A DNA stretch of 64,000 nucleotides from Aphanomyces cochlioides. Lineage: Eukaryota; Oomycota; Saprolegniomycetes; Saprolegniales; Verrucalvaceae. The notes beneath the pieces were generated by a model. The model was not told where the DNA came from, searched no databases, and saw only the letters and a program-made list of their open reading frames with translations. Of the stretch, positions 1 to 11,818 are shown piece by piece. The translations under genes and the position numbers were made by a program. Location: contig JAHQRK010000007.1 in assembly GCA_019828595.1 (NCBI GenBank), positions 2,728,001 to 2,792,000 on the forward strand, in the 5' to 3' direction. Positions within the stretch are counted from its first letter, which is position 1, and every line of letters starts with the position of its first letter.

Positions 1-896
1 TGAATGGATGGAATGGCACTGGATAATTCACCCTGACTCGAGTCCGATCTTGTTGGCGTTTGCGACTTCGAAATCGGCTAAGATCAGAGCTTCTCCAGCT
101 GTCAGCTCGTCCATTCTTCCTACCAAGCATCTCAACCTGCCATCCAACTTTTACGAAGACCCCAAGCGCCTTACCCAACTTGCCGCCTTCCTCCAACCCG
201 ACCACATTCTCCCTCGATATGGAGAGTTCATTTTCAAGACCCTTCTCCGCGCCAACGCCATGCAATATCTGTTTCAGTACCAAGACCCCAAGCCGACGTG
301 TGTCTTCTGTCGTGTCAATGAGACGTACGAGCATTTCCTGTTCTCTTGTGGATATGGTCAATCTGTTTGGTATTCCTTCAAGACAATCCAGCGACTGCTC
401 GAGTGTTCCTTTCCGTCCACGTGTCTGGAAATGTTCTACGAGACGCCCAAGCCGTCCGATGGATACTACATCCGTGGCTATCTGAAGATCTGGCCGATTG
501 TCCGAGCCTGCGTGTATTATCAAATATGGCTCCAACGTGCCGATCGCACCTTTCGACCCGACCTCACAGCGAAGAGTCCGATGGAAGTTGCCATTCATGC
601 TGCCTCTTTGATCAAGCTACATCTACAACAGCTCCTGGTTGATCTCCCTCTCAAGAAGGGATACACCAAGGTATTCAATGTGCTCAAGCATCTATCTTCG
701 GACCCCTGGTTACGTCAACACATCATTCCTGACAGTGTCGTTTCATGAGTGAGCTGACGGCTCACCACTTCATCTCCTGTTCAATGACCACTTTGCCATA
801 TTCTGTTTTCCAAGTTCTATTTATACAGTACGAGGCAAATTAGTAAGTCATTAGGGCCTTTGCTCAAAAATAAGGTTAATACAACTCATTTAACCT
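1..896 (+). mobile_element. LINE copy A (3' end only)
   Basis: This is the 3' end of an APE-type non-LTR retrotransposon entering from the left edge. It holds the last ~249 codons of ORF2, a short 3' UTR and the shared terminal sequence CAACTCATTTAACCT ending at 896. The next LINE copy starts with no intervening DNA. The sequence is nearly identical to copies B, C and E, so the insertion is recent. A small hairpin (749-765, stem GTGAGC/GCTCAC) lies directly after the ORF2 stop. Confidence 0.9.
2..748 (+). CDS. LINE ORF2 C-terminal fragment (copy A)
   Basis: The frame is open from the window edge to TGA at 746-748. It encodes the ORF2 C-terminus downstream of the reverse transcriptase, including a cysteine/histidine cluster (CVFCRVNETYEHFLFSCG) of the zf-RVT type common at the C-terminus of plant and oomycete LINE ORF2 proteins. 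Trp is kept in the ...YLKIWPIV stretch where copies B and D carry a UGA stop. The upstream part is outside the window, so whether this copy was full length is unknown. Confidence 0.85.
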   Translation, partial: EWMEWHWIIHPDSSPILLAFATSKSAKIRASPAVSSSILPTKHLNLPSNFYEDPKRLTQLAAFLQPDHILPRYGEFIFKTLLRANAMQYLFQYQDPKPTCVFCRVNETYEHFLFSCGYGQSVWYSFKTIQRLLECSFPSTCLEMFYETPKPSDGYYIRGYLKIWPIVRACVYYQIWLQRADRTFRPDLTAKSPMEVAIHAASLIKLHLQQLLVDLPLKKGYTKVFNVLKHLSSDPWLRQHIIPDSVVS

Positions 897-918
897 AGAG
901 GCTACGAGGGCCCCCCCT

Positions 919-3498
919 ATGGGCACACCCTGCGGTTCTGTCTACTTCCCCCCAGGGGCCTCTTCGGAGGGGCGGGGGCGGTATCCCGATTTGGGTTCTC
1001 GCCGGAGCAATGGTGTACCCCAGTCACCGTGCTGCGGGGATGGCATGGATTCCCCTTCTACCCCTGTCACTGGGGGTCTGGCCCCGGCCTTTCTCGTGAC
1101 CAATGGGACTGAGCCAGCAGCCACCAACCGCGTCGCCCCCTGTGCTGAGCCTCCTAGAACGGGAGAGGAAGAAGAAAAATCTCAAGAGGACGTGGATATG
1201 GTCTCTGGAGACGCCGAGGGGAAGGATTCTACTGAAACCGAAGCCTTAACCGACGAGGGAAATACTCAAATTCACTCTGAGGTTGATGGGTCAGGCGACA
1301 TTAACGGCCAAGCGAAGCCGTGTGATACTCCTGGAGAAGTTATTCAAGAGGAACAATCGACAAACAATGACAATGAACAGTCAAATCAAGACATTGTCGA
1401 CAAATCCGTTGCTCAAGGAAATGGCTCTGTTGATCCTCCTACCGCGGCAGACAAAATACAAGGCGATCAAGAGCAACAAAACGCTGAAAAGGCCAATCCA
1501 TGGACGCAAAAGGCTCCCGGCAAGGATTCAGCTTCGTCCAAGAAAGATTCCAAGCAAGGCAATGCTCCCAAAGGCGCAAAACATCGCAACACTGGTGCTC
1601 ATGCTATTGCCGATGACGATATTGCGCGATGCGAGGCCATGGCGGACGCATTCTACAAAGACTCTGGTGACATGGACGCCTTCATTGAAAACATTTTGCT
1701 CACCCCCCAGTCCCAAGTGTACGAGCTCACAGTCAAGTTGGGCGAAGGCTACAAGGACTGGTCCGAAAAAGTCATCTGCGATCAATTTGTCAAGGAAAAT
1801 CCTGGTTCGTTATGGGGCTCCAAATTTCCGAACATTTTGATCCACAAGAAGAACCCACAGACCATTGTGATCTCAAGTTACAACTTGTCTACGTGCGTGG
1901 AAATGGGAGGCACAACGTTTCGACTTGGTGGCAAAGACTTCCTGGTTCCCAAATACTCGCGTTATGGCAACAACTACTACGTTACGTTCAACAAGGTCAG
2001 TCACCCTTCGATGGCCAAGGCAATTGTCAAGAAAATGGCTGCATTGACCAAGTCAGTGATAGCAGCATTCAACCCTACTGCTGGTCAGAACATCAAGTCG
2101 CCGCATTTGAGAGTCATTTTCAAGTCGTCTGCGCCTCCTGCAGTGCTGGTACCAAAATCCGGCGACGCACTACGCGAAATCACCATTACGGATCCGTCGG
2201 GTCAGCCTTTTGTCGTCGTGTTTCAGCACAAGATCGCTGCTCTGAACAAGACATTGCCTCCGTCGATTGTTTCACGACGTGCAGAGGCCAAGGCTGAAAA
2301 AGCGAAGGCAAAAGCGGCCAAGGCAGCGGCAAAATCTCCTCCGTCAGGAGAAAAAGAACCTGAACATGATGGAGACGATCATGATCAAGACCCTGGAACA
2401 AATGCGGAAGGCAAGGCCGACTCAACTGAGGCATCTGAAGATGGTCAAGATGAACAACCACAGCCAACAGCTCCTTCTCATGGCTCTGATGTCGATATGT
2501 CTGGTGACAGCGATCCCCCTAACAACAATGGACAAGACAAACAACAAGAAGATGTGGAAATGTCTACCAACGAATCGCCCGCTCTTGCTCCACCAAGTGA
2601 GCAGCCCAAGAACTCGCTGGACCTTCAATTGGTAACGGGCTACCGGTCTGGACCAGCTCCAAAACGTACTTTGCCTTCGTCCCCACGTTTGGATCCCCTG
2701 CCGACATCCAACCGTTTTCATATCCTCGAAGAAGACGACGTGGAACTCTCGTTTGAAGACTTTGCAGTGCCTCGAATTGTATTGGAAGATTCAAGTGCGC
2801 CACGCCCGAAAAAGACCAAAGGCAAAGCGAAGAAACAACGACTTAACAAGTCTGCTGCAGCCCACCTCGAATTGGCGAAGAAGATCATTCGAGACAAGAA
2901 AGTCGAAGGCAGTATCACCGAATGTCAACGCATTTTGCGAGATGATCCTCAGCTCGTTGCACATGCTATGTACGCACAAGATGAAGACCTCAGTTTGTTT
3001 CAGTCACTTGTTGCAACCAAGACTATTGAGCGCAAGATGGCTTTGTTAAAAGCTCAAGGCAAGCCTCACAACTACAAACATCACGTCAACTTCATGGCTC
3101 AATACAAGATTCACCCGTCAGAAATCTTGGAAGAATTGACCACGGACATACCAGAGATCAAGCGCATCCTCTTTGCACTTGCTACGATTGACTTATTCCT
3201 CTCAAATCGGGCCCCAGACCTCTACACAAACTCGGAGGCACTGACTGTTCTATTGAACCAAGAAGCAACAAGATTGCCTGACACCAACTGCTTGACGGAC
3301 TGGTCGCTGTTTGCTTTGATCGAAAACTTCAGCGACAATCTCGAGAAGTTCACTTTGCCGGCTCCCGTCTTGTCGGCCATCTCGATGCTCAAAAGCATCA
3401 CCAACAATTACCACATCGACGAGCTCTGCAGCAAAGCTCACCACTCCATGAACGCCGACGAAATTGATCCCCTCGATTTGGAGGACGATCAACTCTAA
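919..3498 (+). CDS. LINE ORF1 protein (copy B, N-terminally truncated)
   Basis: This is an uninterrupted 859-residue ORF1; the same frame is open back to 898, and copy F shows that the true start lies further 5' (19560). ORF1 of L1-type LINEs encodes an RNA-binding protein that packages element RNA. Here residues ~1-230 are acidic and low complexity. A conserved globular block follows at ~240-440 (around DAFIENILLTPQSQVYEL and the ITSYNL-like and YNNYYVTF-like segments). Then comes a Lys/Ala-rich basic helix (AEKAKAKAAKAAAK), a second acidic linker, a KKTKGKAKKQR basic patch and a conserved C-terminal helical domain ending ...DPLDLEDDQL. I see no CCHC knuckle. ORF2 starts 75 nt downstream. 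The function is inferred from position; no named domain is recognised. Confidence 0.85.
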   Translation: MGTPCGSVYFPPGASSEGRGRYPDLGSRRSNGVPQSPCCGDGMDSPSTPVTGGLAPAFLVTNGTEPAATNRVAPCAEPPRTGEEEEKSQEDVDMVSGDAEGKDSTETEALTDEGNTQIHSEVDGSGDINGQAKPCDTPGEVIQEEQSTNNDNEQSNQDIVDKSVAQGNGSVDPPTAADKIQGDQEQQNAEKANPWTQKAPGKDSASSKKDSKQGNAPKGAKHRNTGAHAIADDDIARCEAMADAFYKDSGDMDAFIENILLTPQSQVYELTVKLGEGYKDWSEKVICDQFVKENPGSLWGSKFPNILIHKKNPQTIVISSYNLSTCVEMGGTTFRLGGKDFLVPKYSRYGNNYYVTFNKVSHPSMAKAIVKKMAALTKSVIAAFNPTAGQNIKSPHLRVIFKSSAPPAVLVPKSGDALREITITDPSGQPFVVVFQHKIAALNKTLPPSIVSRRAEAKAEKAKAKAAKAAAKSPPSGEKEPEHDGDDHDQDPGTNAEGKADSTEASEDGQDEQPQPTAPSHGSDVDMSGDSDPPNNNGQDKQQEDVEMSTNESPALAPPSEQPKNSLDLQLVTGYRSGPAPKRTLPSSPRLDPLPTSNRFHILEEDDVELSFEDFAVPRIVLEDSSAPRPKKTKGKAKKQRLNKSAAAHLELAKKIIRDKKVEGSITECQRILRDDPQLVAHAMYAQDEDLSLFQSLVATKTIERKMALLKAQGKPHNYKHHVNFMAQYKIHPSEILEELTTDIPEIKRILFALATIDLFLSNRAPDLYTNSEALTVLLNQEATRLPDTNCLTDWSLFALIENFSDNLEKFTLPAPVLSAISMLKSITNNYHIDELCSKAHHSMNADEIDPLDLEDDQL

Positions 3499-3573
3499 GG
3501 CTTCTATCCCCTGCTTCAATCCATTTCAACCTCCCCTCTCACCCCTCCATTCTACTCATTTTCATCTGTACTC

Positions 3574-6500
3574 GTGATGATTGACAACAACTTCTCCGAT
3601 GTCCCAACTGAACTCGTGGACTGGGACCCACAAATCATCTCCCTCAACACCAATGGCTTCTCCAACAGTCATCGGTACATCCTCGACAAACTATCAAGTG
3701 TTCACGACGTTTCCTTTATCCAAGAAACCCGTTTCCGCACGCCAAGTCTCCACGACCGTGTTGCGTTCCATTGGCAACGCATCACAAACCACGAAGGCTC
3801 TTTGTTCTTTGAAGAGCCTATTTACCCTGAAGTATCCACGTCGCCAGCCACTGGAGGTCTGGCTACGTTGATACATCCTCACTCTCCTTTGAAGAACGCC
3901 ACTCAAGTCCCTCATGACAACCCAGTGCTTCGTGGTCGTTATCTACAAGTGCGATGTACTCTGGGTCCACTGACAGTCGTTCTCCACAATATCTATGCGC
4001 CGGCAGCCTTCCAACAACGAGCAAGTTACTTCGAAGAATTGCCACGCGACTTTCCTCCACATGCGCTCCACATTGTTGGAGGAGATTTCAACTGCACTCT
4101 CAACAAAGATTTGGATTCGTTGAGACCCAGTACCTCCACCATGGCCGGCACCCTTCAACTGGAACAATGGATGCACAGTTTGTCTCTGGTGGATCTGTTT
4201 CGCCGTCAAAACCCCGTGGCAAGAACCTTCACAAGTCCCACACTCACCAACCGACTCGACTACATCTTTTGTTCGTCCACCTTGGCGGGTCTTCGTCATT
4301 GGAAGGCGACGCACATGCCACACGTTCCACAGGCTGACCACGTGGCTTGTCGTATCATCACAAAGCGTCAAACATTGCGCCATGGCTCTGGATCATGGAA
4401 AGCTCCAACTTGGCTACTTCGTCTACCACGAGCGGCCGAGATTGTTCATGGATGTCTGGATCGATTTTTGGACAAGTCTCCAACATTCCACAATATCTCC
4501 TAGGCCTACGACATGCTGGTCAATGATATCCGCTCCCAACTCAAAGAATTCCATTCTCAACGATTGGAGAAACAACGTCTGCCGTTGAAGAAGTTAGCTG
4601 TCGAGATCGCTTCGCTTTTGCAAGTCCCCAACATGCGTCAAGATTCAGTGCTGGTGGATCGAGTGCGAGACCTTCAAAAGCAAATTCACGAGCTGCAAGA
4701 TCGAGACAAGCAGTTTCGTCAAGACCAGGCGTTCCAACTTCACTTGTACAAAGCAGAGCGCTCGTCCAAGTTCCACTTCATGTCCCCTGTCCCTACCCCC
4801 TTGAAGAAGACAGTCTTCAAAGAGTTGGTGGATGTCAATGGAAATGTTGTCTCCAATCAACAAGGCATGTCTGACGTCCTGGTCGACTACTACAAGGACT
4901 TGTTTGCAGCTCCCGAGGTGCAGCGATCTGGAGACGAAGTGTCGTCATTTCTGACCCCATTGACTCGACACAAGCAACTGCCAGAGCAAGCCCAGAAAGA
5001 GCTGTCGGCTCCCTTGCGCGCCAACGAGTTCTATCATGCTATTCGACACAGCAGTTCGAACTCAGCGCCAGGTCCCAACGCTCTGCCATTCGAAGTCCTC
5101 AAACTTGCACCTCACAAGTGGTCGTTGGTATTGGAGCTGCTATTCACACACCAGCTCCATTCTCACCCTCGCTTGACTCCCATGCAACTTGTCAGTACGC
5201 TGGTGTTGCTGCACAAGAAAGGCCCCAAGTCACAAGCCAAGAACTATCGGCCCATTAGCCTACTCAACACGGATGTGAAAATCCTGACGAGTATTCTGGC
5301 TTATCGACTCCAGCGCCACATTCGACACATCATCCACCCGGACCAGCAAGGCTTTATCCGTCGAAGCAATATCCAAACCAATATTGCACGACTGGATGAC
5401 ATGCTGCACCACATCAAACTACACAGTCCGTCCTCGATGGTGGCACTGCTTGACTTTGAGAAAGCTTTTGATCGCGTGGACCACGCGTACTTGCTCCGCG
5501 TCCTCCGTCACTATGGCTTTCCCGAAACCTTTGTTGACATGGTTCGCGTACTGTACTCGGGCCGCAAGTCTCGCATCTTGGTGAACGGCTTCTTGTCCAA
5601 GCCAGTTCACATCTCACGCGGTGTGTTGCAAGGTGATCCACTGTCGCCACTTCTGTTTGTGATCGCTTTAGAACCGATGTGCCAACTCCTACGGCAACAC
5701 TCCAACTATGGCATCAAGTGTGGGGATCGCTACCACACTGGGAGTTACTTTGCCGACGACTCGCAACTCTATGCGGCAAATGAGACGTGCCTCCACCGGC
5801 AGCTTGCATTGGTTCAAACCTTTTGCGACAAGTCTGGTTTCCGACTCAACGTAGACAAGACCCAAATTCTGACCTACAGCCAGTTGAATGGGAACCTTGC
5901 CTCACTACAAGTTACTTCCGACAGTCCCGTGAAGGCTCTTGGTATCTTGGTTGCGCCCAATCTTTCTCCATTGGCACGTTTCAATTACGTGTTTGAGAAG
6001 TTTGTGGCTCGCTTGTCTTTGTGGCTCTACAAGGCTCGAACCATGGCCGGAAAAGTCACTATCCTGCACAGCATATGTCTGCCTGTGTTATGGTACCAAC
6101 TGGCTTTTGTCCCTGCCGACAAAGACCTGGCCAAAAAGATCGACAAGGCCATGCTTCAATTTATGCATGGTGAAGAAATCAACCCATCCTCCTCTGTCCA
6201 TGGCCTCCGTTTGATCAAAAAGGAGATCATATTCATGCCGAAGAAGTCCGGTGGCTTAGGCCTGCACCATGCACTTGCTTTATGGCAACAACACAACCGC
6301 TCTGTCATGATCAGATGCATTCAAGCCATCACCACCCCACCCCGCAAGTCTGCCATGTCTGCCTGGATTACGCCGGGCTATACTCTCCTCGAGAAGGCTT
6401 TTCATCCATGGGGTTCCCCCCGAGATCTCCTCTTGGCAAATGGCTCTTCTGCATTCATCAGACAACTGTACAAGAATCCCAATATCACTCCAATGTGGAA

Positions 6501-7632
6501 AGCCTTATTGAGTAGCTGGTTTGAATCCCGCTGGACTCCGTACGGCTGTCCAAATCACATCTCATCTTTGGATGTTCCCCTTTGGCACAACTCGTATCTG
6601 CCTGGACTCGAAGACCTATACGATCAGTGCTCTACATCGACGCAAGACCAAGCCAATGTATTGGCTTCGCTTCACATCACGAAGTTGTCGCATTTGTTGA
6701 CTCCGTGTCAGCGAGTTTGGCCAGCTTCGATCTTGTTCGACAAAATCAACCGTGCCTGCCGCCAAGCCAATTTTGTCCCTCCAACGAAACAATGGATCTC
6801 AATCTTGGTGACCAAGTTATCACGATTGTTTGAGATTGTTTCTGAAGAGGATGCTCCCGTGTTCCACTTGCCGACGCCAAGCTCTGAATGGATGGAATGG
6901 CACTGGATAATTCACCCTGACTCGAGTCCGATCTTGTTGGCGTTTGCGACTTCGAAATCGGCTAAGATCAGAGCTTCTCCAGCTGTCAGCTCGTCCATTC
7001 TTCCTACCAAGCATCTCAACCTGCCATCCAACTTTTACGAAGACCCCAAGCGCCTTACCCAACTTGCCGCCTTCCTCCAACCCGACCACATTCTCCCTCG
7101 ATATGGAGAGTTCATTTTCAAGACCCTTCTCCGCGCCAACGCCATGCAATATCTGTTTCAGTATCAAGACCCCAAGCCGACGTGTGTCTTCTGTCGTGTC
7201 AATGAGACGTACGAGCATTTCCTGTTCTCTTGTGGATATGGTCAATCTGTTTGGTATTTCTTCAAGACAATCGAGCGACTGCTCGAGTGTTCCTTTCCGT
7301 CCACGTGTCTGGAAATGTTCTACGAGACGCCCAAGCCGTCCGATGGATACTACATCCGTGGCTATCTGAAGATCTGACCGATTGTCCGAGCCTGCGTGTA
7401 TTATCAAATATGGCTCCAACGTGCCGATCGCACCTTTCGACCCGACCTCACAGCGAAGAGTCCGATGGAAGTTGCCATTCATGCTGCCTCTTTGATCAAG
7501 CTACATCTACAACAGCTCCTGGTTGATCTCCCTCTCAAGAAGGGATACACCAAGGTATTCAATGTGCTCAAGCATCTATCTTCGGACCCCTGGTTACGTC
7601 AACACGCCATTCCTGACAGTGTCGTTTCATGA
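3574..7632 (+). pseudogene. LINE ORF2 endonuclease/reverse transcriptase (copy B, two in-frame stops)
   Basis: This is a full-length 1353-codon ORF2 that nicks target DNA and performs target-primed reverse transcription. The N-terminal APE endonuclease (~1-270) shows SLNTNG, QET, NIYAP, GGDFN, NRLDYIF and ADHVACRI motifs. The reverse transcriptase (~450-800) shows YRPISLLNTD, HPDQQGFI, LLDFEKAFDRV, GVLQGDPLSP and the catalytic YFADD. A C-terminal Cys/His cluster (CVFC...HFLFSCG) follows. The frame is broken by TAG at 4501-4503, between endonuclease and RT (AAG in copies F and H), and by TGA at 7375-7377 (TGG in copies A, C and E). An ATG at 4513 immediately follows the TAG and opens a 954-codon frame. 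Confidence 0.93.
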
Positions 7633-7780
7633 GTGAGCTGACGGCTCACCACTTTATCTCCTGTTCAATGACCACTTTGCCATATTCTGTTTTCCAAGTT
7701 CTATTTATACAGTACGAGGCAAATTAGTAAGTCATTAGGGCCTTTGCTCAAAAATAAGGTTAATACAACTCATTTAACCT

Positions 7781-10299
7781 ACTCAACACGGATGTGAAAA
7801 TCCTGACGAGTATTCTGGCTTATCGACTCCAGCGCCACATTCGACACATCATCCACCCGGACCAGCAAGGCTTTATCCGTCGAAGCAATATCCAAACCAA
7901 TATTGCACGACTGGATGACATGCTGCACCACATCAAACTACACAGTCCGTCCTCGATGGTGGCACTGCTTGACTTTGAGAAAGCTTTTGATCGCGTGGAC
8001 CACGCGTACTTGCTCCGCGTCCTCCGTCACTATGGCTTTCCCGAAACCTTTGTTGACATGGTTCGCGTACTGTACTCGGGCCGCAAGTCTCGCATCTTGG
8101 TGAACGGCTTCTTGTCCAAGCCAGTTCACATCTCACGCGGTGTGTTGCAAGGTGATCCACTGTCGCCACTTCTGTTTGTGATCGCTTTGGAACCGATGTG
8201 CCAACTCCTACGGCAACACTCCAACTATGGCATCAAGTGTGGGGATCGCTACCACACTGGGAGTTACTTTGCCGACGACTCGCAACTCTATGCTGCAAAT
8301 GAGACGTGCCTCCACCGGCAGCTTGCATTGGTTCAAACCTTTTGCGACAAGTCTGGTTTCCGACTCAACGTAGACAAGACCCAAATTCTGACCTACAGCC
8401 AGTTGAATGGGAACCTTGCCTCACTACAAGTTACTTCCGACAGTCCCGTGAAGGCTCTTGGTATCTTGGTTGCGCCCAATCTTTCTCCATTGGCACGTTT
8501 CAATTACGTGTATGAGAAGTTTGTGGCTCGCTTGTCTTTGTGGCTCTACAAGGCTCGAACCATGGCCGGAAAAGTCACTATCCTGCACAGCATATGTCTG
8601 CCTGTGTTATGGTACCAACTGGCTTTTGTCCCTGCCGACAAAGACCTGGCCAAAAAGATCGACAAGGCCATGCTTCAATTTATGCATGGTGAAGAAATCA
8701 ACCCATCCTCCTCTGTCCATGGCCTCCGTTTGATCAAAAAGGAGATCATATTCATGCCGAAGAAGTCCGGTGGCTTAGGCCTGCACCATGCACTTGCTTT
8801 ATGGCAACAACACAACCGCTCTGTCATGATCAGATGCATTCAAGCCATCACCACCCCACCCCGCAAGTCTGCCATGTCTGCCTGGATTACGCCGGGCTAT
8901 ACTCTCCTCGAGAAGGCTTTTCATCCATGGGGTTCCCCCCGAGATCTCCTCTTGGCAAATGGCTCTTCTGCATTCATCAGACAACTGTACAAGAATCCCA
9001 ATATCACTCCAATGTGGAAAGCCTTATTGAGTAGCTGGTTTGAATCCCGCTGGACTCCGTACGGCTGTCCAAATCACATCTCATCTTTGGATGTTCCCCT
9101 TTGGCACAACTCGTATCTGCCTGGACTCGAAGACCTATACGATCAGTGCTCTACATCGACGCAAGACCAAGCCAATGTATTGGCTTCGCTTCACATCACG
9201 AAGTTGTCGCATTTGTTGACTCCGTGTCAGCGAGTTTGGCCAGCTTCGATCTTGTTCGACAAAATCAACCGTGCCTGCCGCCAAGCCAATTTTGTCCCTC
9301 CAACGAAACAATGGATCTCAATCTTGGTGACCAAGTTATCACGATTGTTTGAGATTGTTTCTGAAGAGGATGCTCCTGTGTTCCACTTGCCGACGCCTAG
9401 CTCTGAATGGATGGAATGGCACTGGATGATACACCCTGACTCGAGTCCGATCTTGTTGGCGTTTGCGACTTCGAAATCGGCTAAGATCAGAGCTTCTCCA
9501 GCTGCCAGCTCGTCCATTCTTCCTACCAAGCATCTCAACCTGCCATCCAACTTTTACGAAGACCCCAAGCGCCTTACCCAACTTGCCGCCTTCCTCCAAC
9601 CCGACCACATTCTCCCTCGATATGGAGAGTTCATTTTCAAGACCCTTCTCCGCGCCAACGCCATGCAATATCTGTTTCAGTACCAAGACCCCAAGCCGAC
9701 GTGTGTCTTCTGTCGTGTCAATGAGACGTACGAGCATTTCCTGTTCTCTTGTGGATATGGTCAATCTGTTTGGTATTCCTTCAAGACAATCCAGCGACTG
9801 CTCGAGTGTTCCTTTCCGTCCACGTGTCTGGAAATGTTCTACGAGACGCCCAAGCCGTCCGATGGATACTACATCCGTGGCTATCTGAAGATCTGGCCGA
9901 TTGTCCGAGCCTGCGTGTATTATCAAATATGGCTCCAACGTGCCGATCGCACCTTTCGACCCGACCTCACAGCGAAGAGTCCGATGGAAGTTGCCATTCA
10001 TGCTGCCTCTTTGATCAAGCTACATCTACAACAGCTCCTGGTTGATCTCCCTCTCAAGAAGGGATACACCAAGGTATTCAATGTGCTCAAGCATCTATCT
10101 TCGGACCCCTGGTTACGTCAACACGCCATTCCTGACAGCGTCGTTTCATGAGTGAGCTAACGGCTCTCTCACTTCATCTCCTGTTCAATGACCACTTTGC
10201 CATATTCTGTTTTCCAAGTTCTATTTATACAGTACGAGGCAAATTAGTAAGTCATTAGGGCCTTTGCTCAAAAATAAGGTTAATACAACTCATTTAACC
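7781..10299 (+). mobile_element. LINE copy C (5'-truncated in RT)
   Basis: This copy begins within the RT-coding region at the CTACTCAACACGG sequence (equivalent to ~5262 of copy B), fused to copy B's tail with a shared CCT. It ends ...CATTTAACC at 10299. It is almost identical to the matching part of copy B but has TGG where B has the TGA stop. Confidence 0.92.
7794..10151 (+). pseudogene. LINE ORF2 fragment (copy C, open 785 codons)
   Basis: This is a truncated ORF2 lacking the endonuclease and the N-terminal part of RT. The remaining frame is fully open: fingers/palm motifs, HPDQQGFI, AFDRV, QGDPLSP, YFADD, the thumb region and the Cys/His C-terminus to ...DSVVS. Because it starts at an internal GTG/Lys region without its own upstream signals, it is not expected to produce a working protein. 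Confidence 0.88.
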
Positions 10300-11818
10300 A
10301 ACTATGGCATCAAGTGTGGGGATCGCTACCACACTGGGAGTTACTTTGCCGACGACTCGCAACTCTATGCTGCAAATGAGACGTGCCTCCACCGGCAGCT
10401 TGCATTGGTTCAAACCTTTTGCGACAAGTCTGGTTTCCGACTCAACGTAGACAAGACCCAAATTCTGACCTACAGCCAGTTGAATGGGAACCTTGCCTCA
10501 CTACAAGTTACTTCCGACAGTCCCGTGAAGGCTCTTGGTATCTTGGTTGCGCCCAATCTTTCTCCATTGGCACGTTTCAATTACGTGTTTGAGAAGTTTG
10601 TGGCTCGCTTGTCTTTGTGGCTCTACAAGGCTCGAACCATGGCCGGAAAAGTCACTATCCTGCACAGCATAAGTCTGCCTGTGTTATGGTACCAACTGGC
10701 TTTTGTCCCTGCCGACAAAGACCTGGCCAAAAAGATCGACAAGGCCATGCTTCAATTTATGCATGGTGAAGAAATCAACCCATCCTCCTCTGTCCATGGC
10801 CTCCGTTTGATCAAAAAGGAGATCCTATTCATGCCGAAGAAGTCCGGTGGCTTAGGCCTGCACCATGCACTTGCTTTATGGCAACAACACAACCGCTCTG
10901 TCATGATCAGATGCATTCAAGCCATCACCACCCCACCCCGCAAGTCTGCCATGTCTGCCTGGATTACGCCGGGCTATACTCTCCTCGAGAAGGCTTTTCA
11001 TCCATGGGGTTCCCCCCGAGATCTCCTCTTGGCAAATGGCTCTTCTGCATTCATCAGACAACTGTACAAGAATCCCAATATCACTCCAATGTGGAAAGCC
11101 TTATTGAGTAGCTGGTTTGAATCCCGCTGGACTCCGTACGGCTGTCCAAATCACATCTCATCTTTGGATGTTCCCCTTTGGCACAACTCGTATCTGCCTG
11201 GACTCGAAGACCTATACGATCAGTGCTCTACATCGACGCAAGACCAAGCCAATGTATTGGCTTCGCTTCACATCACGAAGTTGTCGCATTTGTTGACTCC
11301 GTGTCAGCGAGTTTGGCCAGCTTCGATCTTGTTCGACAAAACCAACCGTGCCTGCCGCCAAGCCAATTTTGTCCCTCCAACGAAACAATGGATCTCAATC
11401 TTGGTGACCAAGTTATTGTGGATATGGTCAATCTGTTTGGTATTCCTTCAAGACAATCCAGCGACTGCTCGAGTGTTCCTTTCCGTCCACGTGTCTGGAA
11501 ATGTTCTACGAGACGCCCAAGCCGTCCGATGGATACTACATCCGTGGCTATCTGAAGATCTGACCGATTGTCCGAGCCTGCGTGTATTATCAAATATGGC
11601 TCCAACGAGCCGATCGCACCTTTCGACCCGACCTCACAGCGAAGAGTCCGATGGAAGTTGCCATTCATGCAGCCTCTTTGATCAAGCTACATCTACAACA
11701 GCTCCTGGTTGATCTCCCTCTCAAGAAGGGATACACCAAGGTATTCAATGTGCTCAAGCATCTATCTTCGGACCCCTGGTTACGTCAACACATCATTCCT
11801 AACAGCGTCGTTTCATGA
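10300..11818 (+). pseudogene. LINE ORF2 fragment (copy D, deleted and stop-containing)
   Basis: This is a C-terminal RT fragment containing YFADD and the thumb. It is shifted out of frame by the ~410-bp deletion near 11416 and further broken by TGA at 11561-11563, the same stop as in copy B. By chance the frame is open backwards into copy C's 3' UTR (from 10264), giving a 482-codon chimeric ORF of no expected function. Confidence 0.85.

Larger units (their letters stand above)
897..7780 (+). mobile_element. LINE copy B (5'-truncated within ORF1)
   Basis: This is the longest of the young copies that lack 5' monomers. It starts inside ORF1 at CTAGAGGCTACGAGG (matching copy F at 19994) directly after copy A and runs through ORF1, ORF2 and the 3' UTR to ...TTTAACCT at 7780. 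The 5' junction shares CT with the preceding tail. No target-site duplication is visible because both flanks are LINE sequence. Confidence 0.92.
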
